From assembly GCA_964400165.1 (NCBI GenBank), contig CAYNSX010000026.1:1-36216 (forward strand): 36,216 nt of DNA. The letters are read 5' to 3'. Under the pieces are notes generated by a model. That model made no database searches. It saw nothing but the letters and a program-made list of their open reading frames with translations, and was not told where the DNA came from. The position numbers and the translations under genes were made by a program. Shown here in pieces: positions 1-8,897 of this stretch. The stretch's first letter is position 1, and every line of letters starts with the position of its first letter. The DNA is from CAYNSX01 sp964400165 (GTDB taxonomy: Bacteria > Armatimonadota > Hebobacteria > CAYNSX01).

Positions 1-220
1 CGGGAGAGGGGGGACCGCGGCGCTGTGTGCCGGGGTGGGTGAGGACGACCGCGCCTCGCCCCGGCAGGCCGGTTCTTTTTGGGCCGAGGAAGGACGCGGA
101 TTCGATCAAGGGCAGATGCCTGTTCCCTCTCCCAGTGCGGGAGAGGGGGGACCGCGGCGCTGTGTGCCGGGGTGGGTGAGGACGACCGCGCCTCGCCCCG
201 GCAGGCCGGTTCTCTTTGGG
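1..220. repeat. 83-bp direct repeat, two copies (1-83 and 138-220)
   Basis: The two copies are aligned over 83 bases with a single visible difference (a T/C in the run near each 3' end) and a 137-bp period. Each copy begins inside a GGGAGAGGG palindrome arm. The complete palindrome, CCCTCTCCC-agtgc-GGGAGAGGG, is visible at 125-147. The first copy is cut by the window edge, so more copies may lie upstream. I see no convincing gene in 1-340; apparent reading frames here only follow the repeat. Confidence 0.85.
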
Positions 221-340
221 AGCGTCCTGGAGGAGGGGGATCATTTCCCCTGGAACGGTCAAGTATCAGCGGGCGAGTCGAATGGGTGCGCACGGGGAAT
301 TAGGAGGCGAGGCTGGCGACGTCCATAATGCGGACGGCGC

Positions 341-979
341 GTGGAAGGCATGATCCCATCTGAAAAGATTTGTGCCGACGACCTCAACCGAAATGAAATA
401 GTCCGCATTCGGTTGGCAGCGGCTGTTTTCGTGATGCCAGCCCTACTTATCGCAGTGTTTTGGTTGGCCGTTTGCTTCAGAGACTCTTCCTCGCCTTCTA
501 ACTATTCAGTGCCGTCGCGCTTCTTCTCGGATGATGTGCTCCCATTCTTTCAAACGACCGCCCGGTTCACGGGCTCCTTCTTTGCCCTCTTGATCGCTGC
601 TGCCTGCTTTGCGACACCCAGTGGTTTGTCGAGACGACCCGTTGCCCTCACATTCGGATATATGGTGCTCCTTGTGATGCCATTGGGCCGGCTTACAAGT
701 TCGGTCAGCTCAGATTTGATTGAGCGTTGGTTTCAAACTCACTCTATTGTGCCCGGCTGGGTCTCGAACCTGCTCTTTGCCTTGTCAGGTCGGCTCGCAA
801 TTCCCGCTATTGATTTGTTGGCGTTCCTGTCTGGCTTTGTGCTGATTGGAACAGAACTCCTGGTCTTGAGAATTCATCCTCGCGGGCGGCAGATACTGAA
901 GCGCGTAAAGCAGGATGTCAAAGAGTGTATCGAACTGATTTCATTGCGCCGATACTTCACACGACTTCGCGGTTCCTAG
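341..979 (+). CDS. Hypothetical multi-pass membrane protein
   Basis: I do not recognise this 212-residue protein. Hydrophobic stretches at about residues 25-45, 76-92, 101-117 and 145-175 suggest four membrane helices, followed by a basic C-terminal tail rich in Arg and Lys from about residue 180. The frame can start at GTG 341 or at ATG 350; neither has a well-spaced Shine-Dalgarno, and the GGAAG at 343-347 lies too close to the ATG. Base composition looks visibly less GC-rich than the genes that follow. It stands alone: a repeat-filled stretch precedes it and the next gene is convergent. It may be a recently acquired or lineage-specific gene. Translation of the frame is plausible but not proven. 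Confidence 0.6.
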   Translation: MEGMIPSEKICADDLNRNEIVRIRLAAAVFVMPALLIAVFWLAVCFRDSSSPSNYSVPSRFFSDDVLPFFQTTARFTGSFFALLIAAACFATPSGLSRRPVALTFGYMVLLVMPLGRLTSSVSSDLIERWFQTHSIVPGWVSNLLFALSGRLAIPAIDLLAFLSGFVLIGTELLVLRIHPRGRQILKRVKQDVKECIELISLRRYFTRLRGS

Positions 980-1080
980 GACTCCGGCGGACCCAGCGAT
1001 GGCCGGTAAGCTCCTGCCCGGCAATGTGTTCCTATCCAACAGCCTGTTGCCCTGGCAGGCCGGTTCCTCTCGTGCTGGGC

Positions 1081-2091
1081 CTACCGCCGATTCGACGCCG
1101 TAGCGATCGCGCGCTCAACTTCGGTGAGGTCCGTGCCGCGCTGCACGGCGTCGAGGAAGCGGAGCAGGACCGTCTCGTAGCCCGCGGCGCCGAAGGTCTC
1201 GGCGTGATCGGCGCCGGGGATGAGCCAGAAGACGACCGGGCCGGAGGCTGCGGCGCGGATGCGTTCGCTGTGCGACGGTGGTGTCACGCGGTCGGTGGCG
1301 CCGTGAATGAGCAAGAGCGGGCGGTCGCCGAACTGCCCGGCGGCCTCATCGCAGCGCACTTCGTCAAGCGATGCACCGACGAAGCGTTCGCCGTACCACA
1401 TCGCCAGACGAAACAGTGGGTCGTGCAACGGCCCGGCCGCCCGCAGGAGCGCCGGGCCGCCGAGTGTGGCATCGATCCGGCAGAAGGCGCTGTCGGCAAT
1501 GACGCCGGCGATTTCGGGATCTCTTGCCGCTTCTCGCAGCGAGGCCACGGCGCCGAGGGAGAAGCCATACAGAACGAACGGTGGCCGGGCGCCGTTCACC
1601 CACAGTTCTCGGCGGATCGCGCGGATATCACGGTCTTCAAACACACCCATCGTGGAACTGCCGGTGCTCTCCCCATGACCGCGCAGATCAAGTAGCGCCG
1701 TGTCCCAGCCCGCTCGGGCGAACTCGACGGCGTCGGGCAGGAAGGTTGAGCGTTCGTCGCCGATGCCGTGGCAGATGATCACCGTTCCGCCGGTGGGCTT
1801 GGATGCGGAGACCCACCACCCATGAATGAGCGGTCCGTGCTGAGACGAGGCGACGAACAGATCCTTGGAAGTGAGACCAAAATCCGCGGGCGTTTCCTGG
1901 AAGTGTTTGCGCGGGGGATGCAGCATCGACCACGCCATCGCGGCGGGTATGACGACCAGCGCCAGGAAGAGGAACGCTGTGAGATAGAGGAGCGCGCGCA
2001 CGATTCGCTTGCGCCGAGTCGGCTTCCGCGGCGGAGGCGCGTCGGAGGCGGGTGCGTTCGCCGGAATCATTCCGACAATCGGCTCACACAC
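1081..2091 (-). CDS. Membrane-anchored alpha/beta hydrolase
   Basis: This 336-residue protein has the alpha/beta-hydrolase fold signature. A His-Gly oxyanion-type motif is at about 108-109 (ICHGIGDE), the nucleophile elbow GFSLG gives Ser178, the acid is probably Asp267 in HGATDRVTPP, and the base is His296 in GADHAETF. A basic stretch followed by one hydrophobic helix at about residues 32-54 suggests an N-terminal signal anchor, with the catalytic domain outside the membrane. Serine hydrolases of this shape act on esters or peptides; the substrate cannot be read from the sequence. ATG at 2091 was kept; an internal ATG at residue 8 is also possible. It lies 152 nt beyond the acyl-CoA ligase stop, with a hairpin between them, so it could be the last gene of the long operon or a separate unit. 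Confidence 0.85.
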   Translation of the reverse strand: MCEPIVGMIPANAPASDAPPPRKPTRRKRIVRALLYLTAFLFLALVVIPAAMAWSMLHPPRKHFQETPADFGLTSKDLFVASSQHGPLIHGWWVSASKPTGGTVIICHGIGDERSTFLPDAVEFARAGWDTALLDLRGHGESTGSSTMGVFEDRDIRAIRRELWVNGARPPFVLYGFSLGAVASLREAARDPEIAGVIADSAFCRIDATLGGPALLRAAGPLHDPLFRLAMWYGERFVGASLDEVRCDEAAGQFGDRPLLLIHGATDRVTPPSHSERIRAAASGPVVFWLIPGADHAETFGAAGYETVLLRFLDAVQRGTDLTEVERAIATASNRR

Positions 2092-2138
2092 ACGCCCCGG
2101 CCCTGGAGAGGGTCGGGGCGGGGTCGAAAGGAGGTGAG

Positions 2139-2158
2139 AGGGTCACCGGAGTGACCCT
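2139..2158. repeat. Perfect 8-bp hairpin between hydrolase and ligase genes
   Basis: AGGGTCAC-CGGA-GTGACCCT forms an 8-bp perfect stem with a 4-nt loop. It lies in the 152-nt gap between the acyl-CoA ligase stop and the hydrolase start. There is no U-tract on either strand, so it is not a classical terminator. It may be part of the dispersed palindromic repeat set. Confidence 0.6.
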
Positions 2159-2243
2159 GGCTGTGCGGCGCCACTGAAAAGTTACCCGCCGCCGCGGCGC
2201 ATCAAACGGCTGGCGCCGAAGTCGCAGCCCCGTGTCGGCACTG

Positions 2244-3854
2244 TCAGTTGGTCCCCCCTCTCCCACTGCGGGAGAGGGGGTCAGCCTGCTCTCCGAAGCC
2301 TTGGCGAAGGAGAGGGGGTGAGGACGGCTCTCCAGTCGGCGCTTGCGCCTCGCGCAAGGCCTGCCGCTTCACCTTGCCGAGGAAGTTGACCGGCAATTCG
2401 GCAACGAACTCGATGTCGCTCGGCACCTTGAACAGCGCCAGCCGCTCGCGGCAGTGCTCGATGAGGTCTTTCTCGCTCGCCTGCGCACCCTCTTTCAGCA
2501 CCACAATCGCCTTGACGATTTCCCCGCGGCGGGCGTCGGCGACGCCGATGACTCCGGCATTGGCGACCGCCGGGTGCTCGAGCAGCGTGCGCTCGATTTC
2601 GGCGGGGAAGACATTCTCGCCGGCGACGATGATCAGGTCCTTCTTGCGCCCAGCGATGGCGAGATTGCCCTGCTCGTCCTGGCGGGCGAGGTCGCCCGTG
2701 TGCAGCCAGCCGTCCTGCAAGACGGCGGCGGTCTGCTCGGGGTCCTGGTAGTAGCCCATCATCAGGGCCGGGCTGCTGACGCACAATTCGCCGACCTGGC
2801 CGGCCGGAACTTCGCGGCCGTCGTCGTCCACGATGGTGACCGCGACATCGGGAATGGGCGGGCCGATGGAACCGGTGCGCGGGCCGTCGGGGCGGCAATT
2901 GACGGCGACGACCGGCCCGGCCTCACTCAACCCGTAGCCCTCCATCACGCGCAGCCCGAACTTACTCTCAAACTCTTCCTGCACATCACGCGGCAGCGCA
3001 TCGCCGCCGGCGACGACCAGGCGCAGCGTCGCCGCCTCGGGCGGCTTGCCGCCCCGGGAGAGCAGCGCCAGCATCGCGGGCACGGCAATCAGGCAGGTGC
3101 ACCGATGCGCGCCGACCGCGTGCCACATCGAGCGCGGCTCGAAGCGCAGCAGATAGGAAGTGGTGGCGCCGACCATCGTGATGTAGGCCAGCGAGACGGT
3201 GAAGGCGAACGCGTGAAACAACGGCAGGATGCCGACGAGGACATCGTCGCTGTGGATGAGGTCGAGTTGGCCGACGCTGCGCGCGTTGGCGAGGATATTG
3301 CAGTGGGACAGCATCACGCCTTTGGGGAGGCCGGTGGTGCCGGAGGTGTAGAAGATGACGGCGGGATCGTCGGGCTTGGCGCCGGGCAGGCGGCGCAGCG
3401 GCAGCAGGCCGCTCTTGACGACGCGCTTGAAGTCGCGGTGGGGGCTGCCGGCCGGCGCCTGCGCCAGGATGATGCGCACCGGCGGCTTGACGCTTGCCGC
3501 GGCGGCTTCCAGTTCGGGCGTCAGCAGTTGCGTGGCGGTGACGAGGACGCGCGGCTGTGCGTGCGTGAGGATGCGCGCCAGTTCGGCGCCGCTCAACAGC
3601 GGATTGAGCGGGACGGCGGTGGCGCCGCAGGCGGCGGCGGCGAACACCGTCAGCGGGACGGGCGTCACATTCGGCAGCAGGATGGCGACGCGGTCGCCGG
3701 GGCGGACGCCGAGTCCGCACAGTCCGCGGGCCAGCCAGGTGGCGCGCTGCAGGAACTGGCGGTAGGTGGTGGCAGTGTTGTCCGCGTAGAAGGCCGTCTT
3801 CGCGCCCTGGCGCCGGGCGGTAGCTTTCAGGATGTCGAAGAGGGTGTCGTCCAT
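2244..3854 (-). CDS. fadD: Long-chain acyl-CoA synthetase-like AMP-forming ligase
   Basis: ANL-family adenylate-forming enzyme: it should activate a carboxylic acid, probably a fatty acid, with ATP and transfer it to CoA. From ATG 3854 it has 536 residues. The ATP-binding loop YTSGTTGLPKG is near 159-169, EGYGLSEAGP near 305-314, GWLHTGDLA near 392-400, GRKKD near 412, and the catalytic lysine of the C-terminal domain is probably Lys494 in FLGKVKRQ. ATG 3854 is preferred to an upstream frame extension because it lies 7 nt after the dppC stop at 3862. The last 30 or so residues are encoded by a palindromic repeat (2254-2327), so the tail looks like read-through into repeat DNA. Acid specificity is not determinable; fadD is used in the broad sense. 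Confidence 0.9.
   Translation of the reverse strand: MDDTLFDILKATARRQGAKTAFYADNTATTYRQFLQRATWLARGLCGLGVRPGDRVAILLPNVTPVPLTVFAAAACGATAVPLNPLLSGAELARILTHAQPRVLVTATQLLTPELEAAAASVKPPVRIILAQAPAGSPHRDFKRVVKSGLLPLRRLPGAKPDDPAVIFYTSGTTGLPKGVMLSHCNILANARSVGQLDLIHSDDVLVGILPLFHAFAFTVSLAYITMVGATTSYLLRFEPRSMWHAVGAHRCTCLIAVPAMLALLSRGGKPPEAATLRLVVAGGDALPRDVQEEFESKFGLRVMEGYGLSEAGPVVAVNCRPDGPRTGSIGPPIPDVAVTIVDDDGREVPAGQVGELCVSSPALMMGYYQDPEQTAAVLQDGWLHTGDLARQDEQGNLAIAGRKKDLIIVAGENVFPAEIERTLLEHPAVANAGVIGVADARRGEIVKAIVVLKEGAQASEKDLIEHCRERLALFKVPSDIEFVAELPVNFLGKVKRQALREAQAPTGEPSSPPLLRQGFGEQADPLSRSGRGGTN
2254..2327. repeat. Palindromic repeat inside the ligase 3' end
   Basis: CCCCCTCTCCC-actgc-GGGAGAGGGGG (2254-2280) is an 11-bp perfect inverted repeat. 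It is followed by the gaagccttggcgaagg block and a GAGAGGGGGTGAGG run that also occurs near 17180. It belongs to the same family seen at 125, 17150, 30818, 34236, 35563 and 36184. Here it is translated as the C-terminal tail of the ligase. Confidence 0.85.
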
Positions 3855-3861
3855 CCGCTGG

Positions 3862-4751
3862 TCACTTTCCGCCGATGCCCTTGAGCCGCGGGTCGAGGAC
3901 ATCGCGCACGCCGTCGCCGAGGAAGTTGAAAGCGAGCACCGTGACGGCGAGGACGATGGACGGATAGAGCACCAGCGCCGGGTTGGTGCGCAAGTACTCG
4001 CGGCCCTCGTTGATCATCGTGCCCCACGACGGATAGGGCGGCTGGATGCCGATGCCGAGAAACGACAGCGTCGATTCGGCGAGGATGATGCCGCCGATGC
4101 TGACGGTGGCGGCGACCATAATCGGGCTGAACAGGTTGGGCAGCAGATGCCGCATCATAATCCGGCGGTCGGGGACGCCGATGGCGCGGGCGGCCTCGAT
4201 GAACTCGCGCTCGCGCAGCGCGAGGACTTCGCCGCGCACCAGGCGCGTCATCGGAGGCCACGACACGATGCCCAGCGCGATGAAGATGTTGAACACATTG
4301 CGCCCCATCATCGCCATAATCAGGATGGCGAGCAGGATGTCGGGGAAGGCGAACATCATATCGGTGACGCGCATCAGGAAGGTGTCCCAGCGGCCGCCCT
4401 TGTAGCCGGCGATCAGGCCGAGGGCGGTGCCGATGGCGACATCGAGCAGCACGACGATGATGCCGATGGCGAGACTGGCGCGGGCGCCGTAGATGATGCG
4501 GGTGAGGACATCGCGGCCGAGCGGGTCGGTGCCGAGCCAGTGCTGCGGCGAAGGCGCGGCCAGCACTTTGTCGAGCGCGAGTTCCTGTTGGTCGTAGCGG
4601 TAGGGCAGCAGGAACGGCCCGAACGCGGCGACCACGATGAGAATGCCCAGCACGCCGCCGGCGACGACGACTTGCGGGTTCCGCAGCAGCCGCCGCCAGG
4701 TTCCGGGGCCGGCGACTTGCGCCGGCGCGTTCAGCAGGTCCACGGCGGCGC

Positions 4752-4755
<4 letters not shown>
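3862..4755 (-). CDS. dppC: Peptide/nickel-type ABC permease, DppC/OppC family
   Basis: A 297-residue inner-membrane permease subunit of a peptide-type ABC importer. It has an N-terminal helix (about 32-50), an OppC-like extracytoplasmic segment with HWLGTDPLGRDV, then about five further helices. The cytoplasmic EAA loop that docks the ATPase reads EAARAIGVPDRRIM. ATG 4755 overlaps the dppB stop by four bases (ATGA), which supports both the start and translational coupling. Its partner is the DppB-like subunit just upstream, with two binding lipoproteins before that. No ATP-binding subunits are encoded nearby, so these must come from elsewhere in the genome or be shared. The true substrate may be a peptide or another small solute. 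Confidence 0.92.
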
Positions 4756-5684
<929 letters not shown>

Positions 5685-7310
5685 TTACTTGGGCGCGAGC
5701 TCTACATTCAAGAAAGGCAGCCAGCCCATCAGGTTGGACTCGGCCCCGCGGACGCGGGCCTTGATGAGGCGCGGGTCGCTGCCGTAGTAGAGGGTCACCC
5801 AGGGTGCGTCCTCAATGGCCATGCGATTGGCCTGGGTGTAGAGCGCCATTCGTTTTTCGGGGTCGGCTTCGACATCACCTTGGTTGCAAAGGCGGTCGAA
5901 GGCGGGGTTGCTGTAGCCGGTGCGGTTGTTCTCGCTCTCGGAGTGCAACATGATGGTGAGGAAGTCTTGCGGGTCGATGTAGTCGGCGATCCAGCCGAGG
6001 AGATAGGAGGGCGGGCGTCCTTCGCGTGTGTCGCGCAGGAAGGTGTTCCACTCGCTGCGCTGCAATTGAATCTCAACGCCCAGGGCGGACTTGAGCATTT
6101 CGGCGATGGTCGGCGCAATGCGGCCCAGATCGGTGAAGATATTCGCATACTGCAGTTCGAGCGGCGGAAGCGGGTGGGTCTGGGGGTCATACCCGGCCTC
6201 ACGGATGAGCCGCCCGGCCTCTTTGGGGTCAAAGGGGATCCCCTTGAAGTTGGGGTCGAAGGCGGGCATTCCAGGCGGCAGGATGCCCTCTGCGGGTTTG
6301 AAGACATCATTCAGCGCGACATGTGCGATGAGTTGCTGGTCGATGGCATACGCGAACGCGCGCCGGACGCGGCGGTCCTTGAAGGGCGGGTAAGTGAGGG
6401 TATTCAAGGCCAAATAAGTGATGGAGAGGCGCGTTTCGTTCCGCAGTTCGGGTTCCAGCCGCGGGTCTTGGGAAAGTTCCGGATATTGGGCGGAGGTGAC
6501 ATCGGTGGCGTCGAGTTCGTCGGCCTGGTAGCGCGACAAGCGCGATTGCTGATCGGATACCACCGGGAAGTCCACCCACTCGGTCTTCGGACGACCGCGC
6601 CAGTAATCGTCGAAGGCCTTGAGGCGAACGCGGACACTGTGCTGCCATTCCGCAACGCGATACGGGCCGGTGCCGATGCAATTTGTGATGATTTCCCCGT
6701 TGCGCATCTCGGCCTCGGTCCAGCGCAGGCCGCCGGCCTCGATTGCCTCGCGGCAGACCACATAGGCGGTCGGGTAGGCGAGTTTGGCGAGGAAGTAGGC
6801 CTTGGGCGCATCAATGCGGATGCGCAGCGTGTTCGGATCGATGACCGTGATGCCGGACGCCGCGGCCGCCTTACCGTCAAAGACAGCGCGCGCACCGACG
6901 ATGTCATTGAGGTAGAGCGTGCGGACGGACGATAGCGCGTCCGCCATGCAGCGGTTGATGCTGTAGGCGACATCATCAGCAACCATCTCGCGGCCATTGT
7001 GGAACTTGACGCCGCGGCGCACATGAAAGGTGTAAGTCATCCGGTCGTCGCTGACATCCCACGATTCCGCCAGGTTGGGCACGAGTTGATTGCTGGTGTT
7101 GAAGCGCACCAGCCCTTCGAAGACATTGTTGATGACGAGTCCCGAATTCGTGTCGGTGGCGCGGGCGGGGTCGAGGATGTCGGGCTCGTTGAGCAGCGGC
7201 CAGCGCAGCGTGTCGGTGGGCATCGTGTGCGCCGCGCAGCCGAACACACTGCCGGCCATCGCGCCCAGCAGCGCAAGTCGGACCAGCACAGCGGCGAGGC
7301 GGTAGCGCAT
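5685..7310 (-). CDS. Peptide ABC transporter substrate-binding lipoprotein (second copy)
   Basis: A 541-residue SBP family 5 (OppA/DppA-like) extracytoplasmic binding protein. The N-terminus is a lipoprotein signal with lipobox VFGC, so Cys25 should be lipidated. Family features include EPDILDPARATDTNSG near the start of the mature protein and FHVRRGVKFHNGREM, the typical SBP5 segment. It is clearly paralogous to the protein encoded just upstream (7314-8891), sharing the LDPAR-TDTNSG, DVAYS-NRC and YLDPQ-like stretches. It lies 3 nt after that gene and abuts dppB. Two divergent binding proteins feeding one permease pair would broaden the ligand range; this is inference. Confidence 0.93.
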   Translation of the reverse strand: MRYRLAAVLVRLALLGAMAGSVFGCAAHTMPTDTLRWPLLNEPDILDPARATDTNSGLVINNVFEGLVRFNTSNQLVPNLAESWDVSDDRMTYTFHVRRGVKFHNGREMVADDVAYSINRCMADALSSVRTLYLNDIVGARAVFDGKAAAASGITVIDPNTLRIRIDAPKAYFLAKLAYPTAYVVCREAIEAGGLRWTEAEMRNGEIITNCIGTGPYRVAEWQHSVRVRLKAFDDYWRGRPKTEWVDFPVVSDQQSRLSRYQADELDATDVTSAQYPELSQDPRLEPELRNETRLSITYLALNTLTYPPFKDRRVRRAFAYAIDQQLIAHVALNDVFKPAEGILPPGMPAFDPNFKGIPFDPKEAGRLIREAGYDPQTHPLPPLELQYANIFTDLGRIAPTIAEMLKSALGVEIQLQRSEWNTFLRDTREGRPPSYLLGWIADYIDPQDFLTIMLHSESENNRTGYSNPAFDRLCNQGDVEADPEKRMALYTQANRMAIEDAPWVTLYYGSDPRLIKARVRGAESNLMGWLPFLNVELAPK

Positions 7311-7313
7311 CGG

Positions 7314-8891
7314 CTAGCCCGGCTTCAGGCGCACGGTGTTGTACGGCATCGGGCCCATCAAGTTGTAGGGGTAGTGCTCCACCTGTGGGCTGACGAGATA
7401 GAGGAAGTAGCCGTAGTAGATGGGGATCCACGGCGCCGCTTCGACGGCGACGCGGTCGGCTAGGCGATACCACTGCTCGCGCTGTTTCGGGTCCTGCTCG
7501 ACATCGCCGAGGTCGCACAGCCAGTCGAAGGTCTGGTTGTAGAACTGCACATGATTGTTCTGGCTCTGCGAGTGCAGCAGGACGGACACGAAGTTCTGCG
7601 GGTCGAGATAGTCAGCGAACCAGTCGAGCGAGTAGAGGCCGAAGTCGCTTTGCCGGTCGCGGGCCAGGAGCGTGTTCCACTCGAGCCGCGTCGGCTTGAT
7701 GTCGATCTGCAGGTTCTCTTTCAACATTTGCGAAGCGGCCTGGATGACGCGCGGGACATCGGCGTACTGCGAGGCATAAAAGAGTTCGGTGCTGGGGAAC
7801 GGCTTGTTCGGGCCATAACCGGCGCGCGCCAGGCACTCCCGGGCCAGAGCGGGGTCGTAGGGCGTGCCGGGGTAGGCGTCGTCGTGACCGGGAATGAACG
7901 GCGCAATGAACGAGTTCGCCTGGCCGGTGACATTGTTGAGGACGGTATTCGTGATGACGGTGCGGTCGATGGCGAGCGCGAACGCCAGCCGCACCCAAGG
8001 GTCAGCGAAAGTCGGGTCGCGGTGGCCGTTCATGCCGATGTAGAAAATGCTGGGGCGCAGGAAGACCTTCAGTTGATTGGACAGCGTGGCGTTGGCGCGC
8101 ACATCGGGCAAGTCGGAGGTCTGTATGTCGGAGACATGCGCGGCGCCGCTCTCATAGCGGGCGCGGCGGGTGGTCGGGTCACTGGTGACATGCATCTCGA
8201 CGAAATCCACTTGCGCCTTCTCGCCCCAATAGTCGTCGAAGCGCTTCAGCAGGACTTGCTGGTTGTGCTGCCACTCGACGAAGGTGAACGGGCCGGTGCC
8301 GACCGGGCCACTCTCGGTCCAGCGCGGGCCGAGCCGCTCGATGGTCTCGCGGTCGACGACAAACGCAGTGGGGTAGGTGAGCTTCGCCAGGAAGAACGGC
8401 TTGGGCGCGTCGATGGTGATGGCGACAGTGTGTTCGTCGAGGACGCGGATGCCGCTCGCCTCGGCGGCGTGTCCGTTCATCACCTCGGCGGACCCGACGA
8501 TGTCGCCGAGATAGGTCTGGCGCACCGGCGACTCGTTGTCGGCCAGGCAGCGGTTCAGACTGTACGCAACATCCGCCGCGGTCATCGCGCGGCCGGTGTG
8601 AAACTTGGCGGCCCGCAGGTGAAAGGTGAAGGTGCGGCCATCCGGGCTGGTGTCCCAGCGCTCGGCGAGCGCGGGCGCAATCTGGTTCTGTTCGCTGTTG
8701 GTGACCAGGCCTTCGTAGAGTTGCAGGATGACATGCCCGGAGTTGGTGTCGGTGCTGCGGGCGGGGTCGAGGGTGTCGGGGTCGGTGGTGAGCATGACGG
8801 CGAAGGTCCCCGCGGCGGGGCCTTTGCCACCGCACCCCATCGCCGCGGCCAGGCCGCACAGCAGCACACCAAGGGCGATCCGACGCATCAT
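7314..8891 (-). CDS. Peptide ABC transporter substrate-binding lipoprotein (first copy)
   Basis: A 525-residue SBP family 5 protein with lipobox AMGC after a short hydrophobic signal, so it is a lipoprotein anchored at Cys20. It contains DPDTLDPARSTDTNSG and FHLRAAKFHTGRAM, matching the ligand-binding domain of OppA/DppA-like proteins. It begins at tandem ATGs (8891 or 8888), with GGAGG inside the end of tilS as ribosome-binding site, 6 nt downstream of the tilS stop. It is the paralogue of the next gene (5685-7310) and probably arose by tandem duplication followed by strong divergence. Ligand unknown. Confidence 0.93.
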   Translation of the reverse strand: MMRRIALGVLLCGLAAAMGCGGKGPAAGTFAVMLTTDPDTLDPARSTDTNSGHVILQLYEGLVTNSEQNQIAPALAERWDTSPDGRTFTFHLRAAKFHTGRAMTAADVAYSLNRCLADNESPVRQTYLGDIVGSAEVMNGHAAEASGIRVLDEHTVAITIDAPKPFFLAKLTYPTAFVVDRETIERLGPRWTESGPVGTGPFTFVEWQHNQQVLLKRFDDYWGEKAQVDFVEMHVTSDPTTRRARYESGAAHVSDIQTSDLPDVRANATLSNQLKVFLRPSIFYIGMNGHRDPTFADPWVRLAFALAIDRTVITNTVLNNVTGQANSFIAPFIPGHDDAYPGTPYDPALARECLARAGYGPNKPFPSTELFYASQYADVPRVIQAASQMLKENLQIDIKPTRLEWNTLLARDRQSDFGLYSLDWFADYLDPQNFVSVLLHSQSQNNHVQFYNQTFDWLCDLGDVEQDPKQREQWYRLADRVAVEAAPWIPIYYGYFLYLVSPQVEHYPYNLMGPMPYNTVRLKPG

Positions 8892-8897
8892 CCGGGG

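Noticed and set aside
1..220. CRISPR-like direct repeats
   Set aside because: There are only two 83-bp copies with a 54-bp interval, no regular array and no cas gene.
35..328. Small open frames in the left-edge repeat
   Set aside because: Their sequence follows the repeat copies and has no ribosome-binding site, composition or family support.
2126..2137. AAAGGAGGTGA resembling a perfect Shine-Dalgarno or 16S 3'-end sequence
   Set aside because: No start codon with a plausible gene follows on the plus strand, and no rRNA surrounds it. It is part of repeat-rich intergenic DNA.
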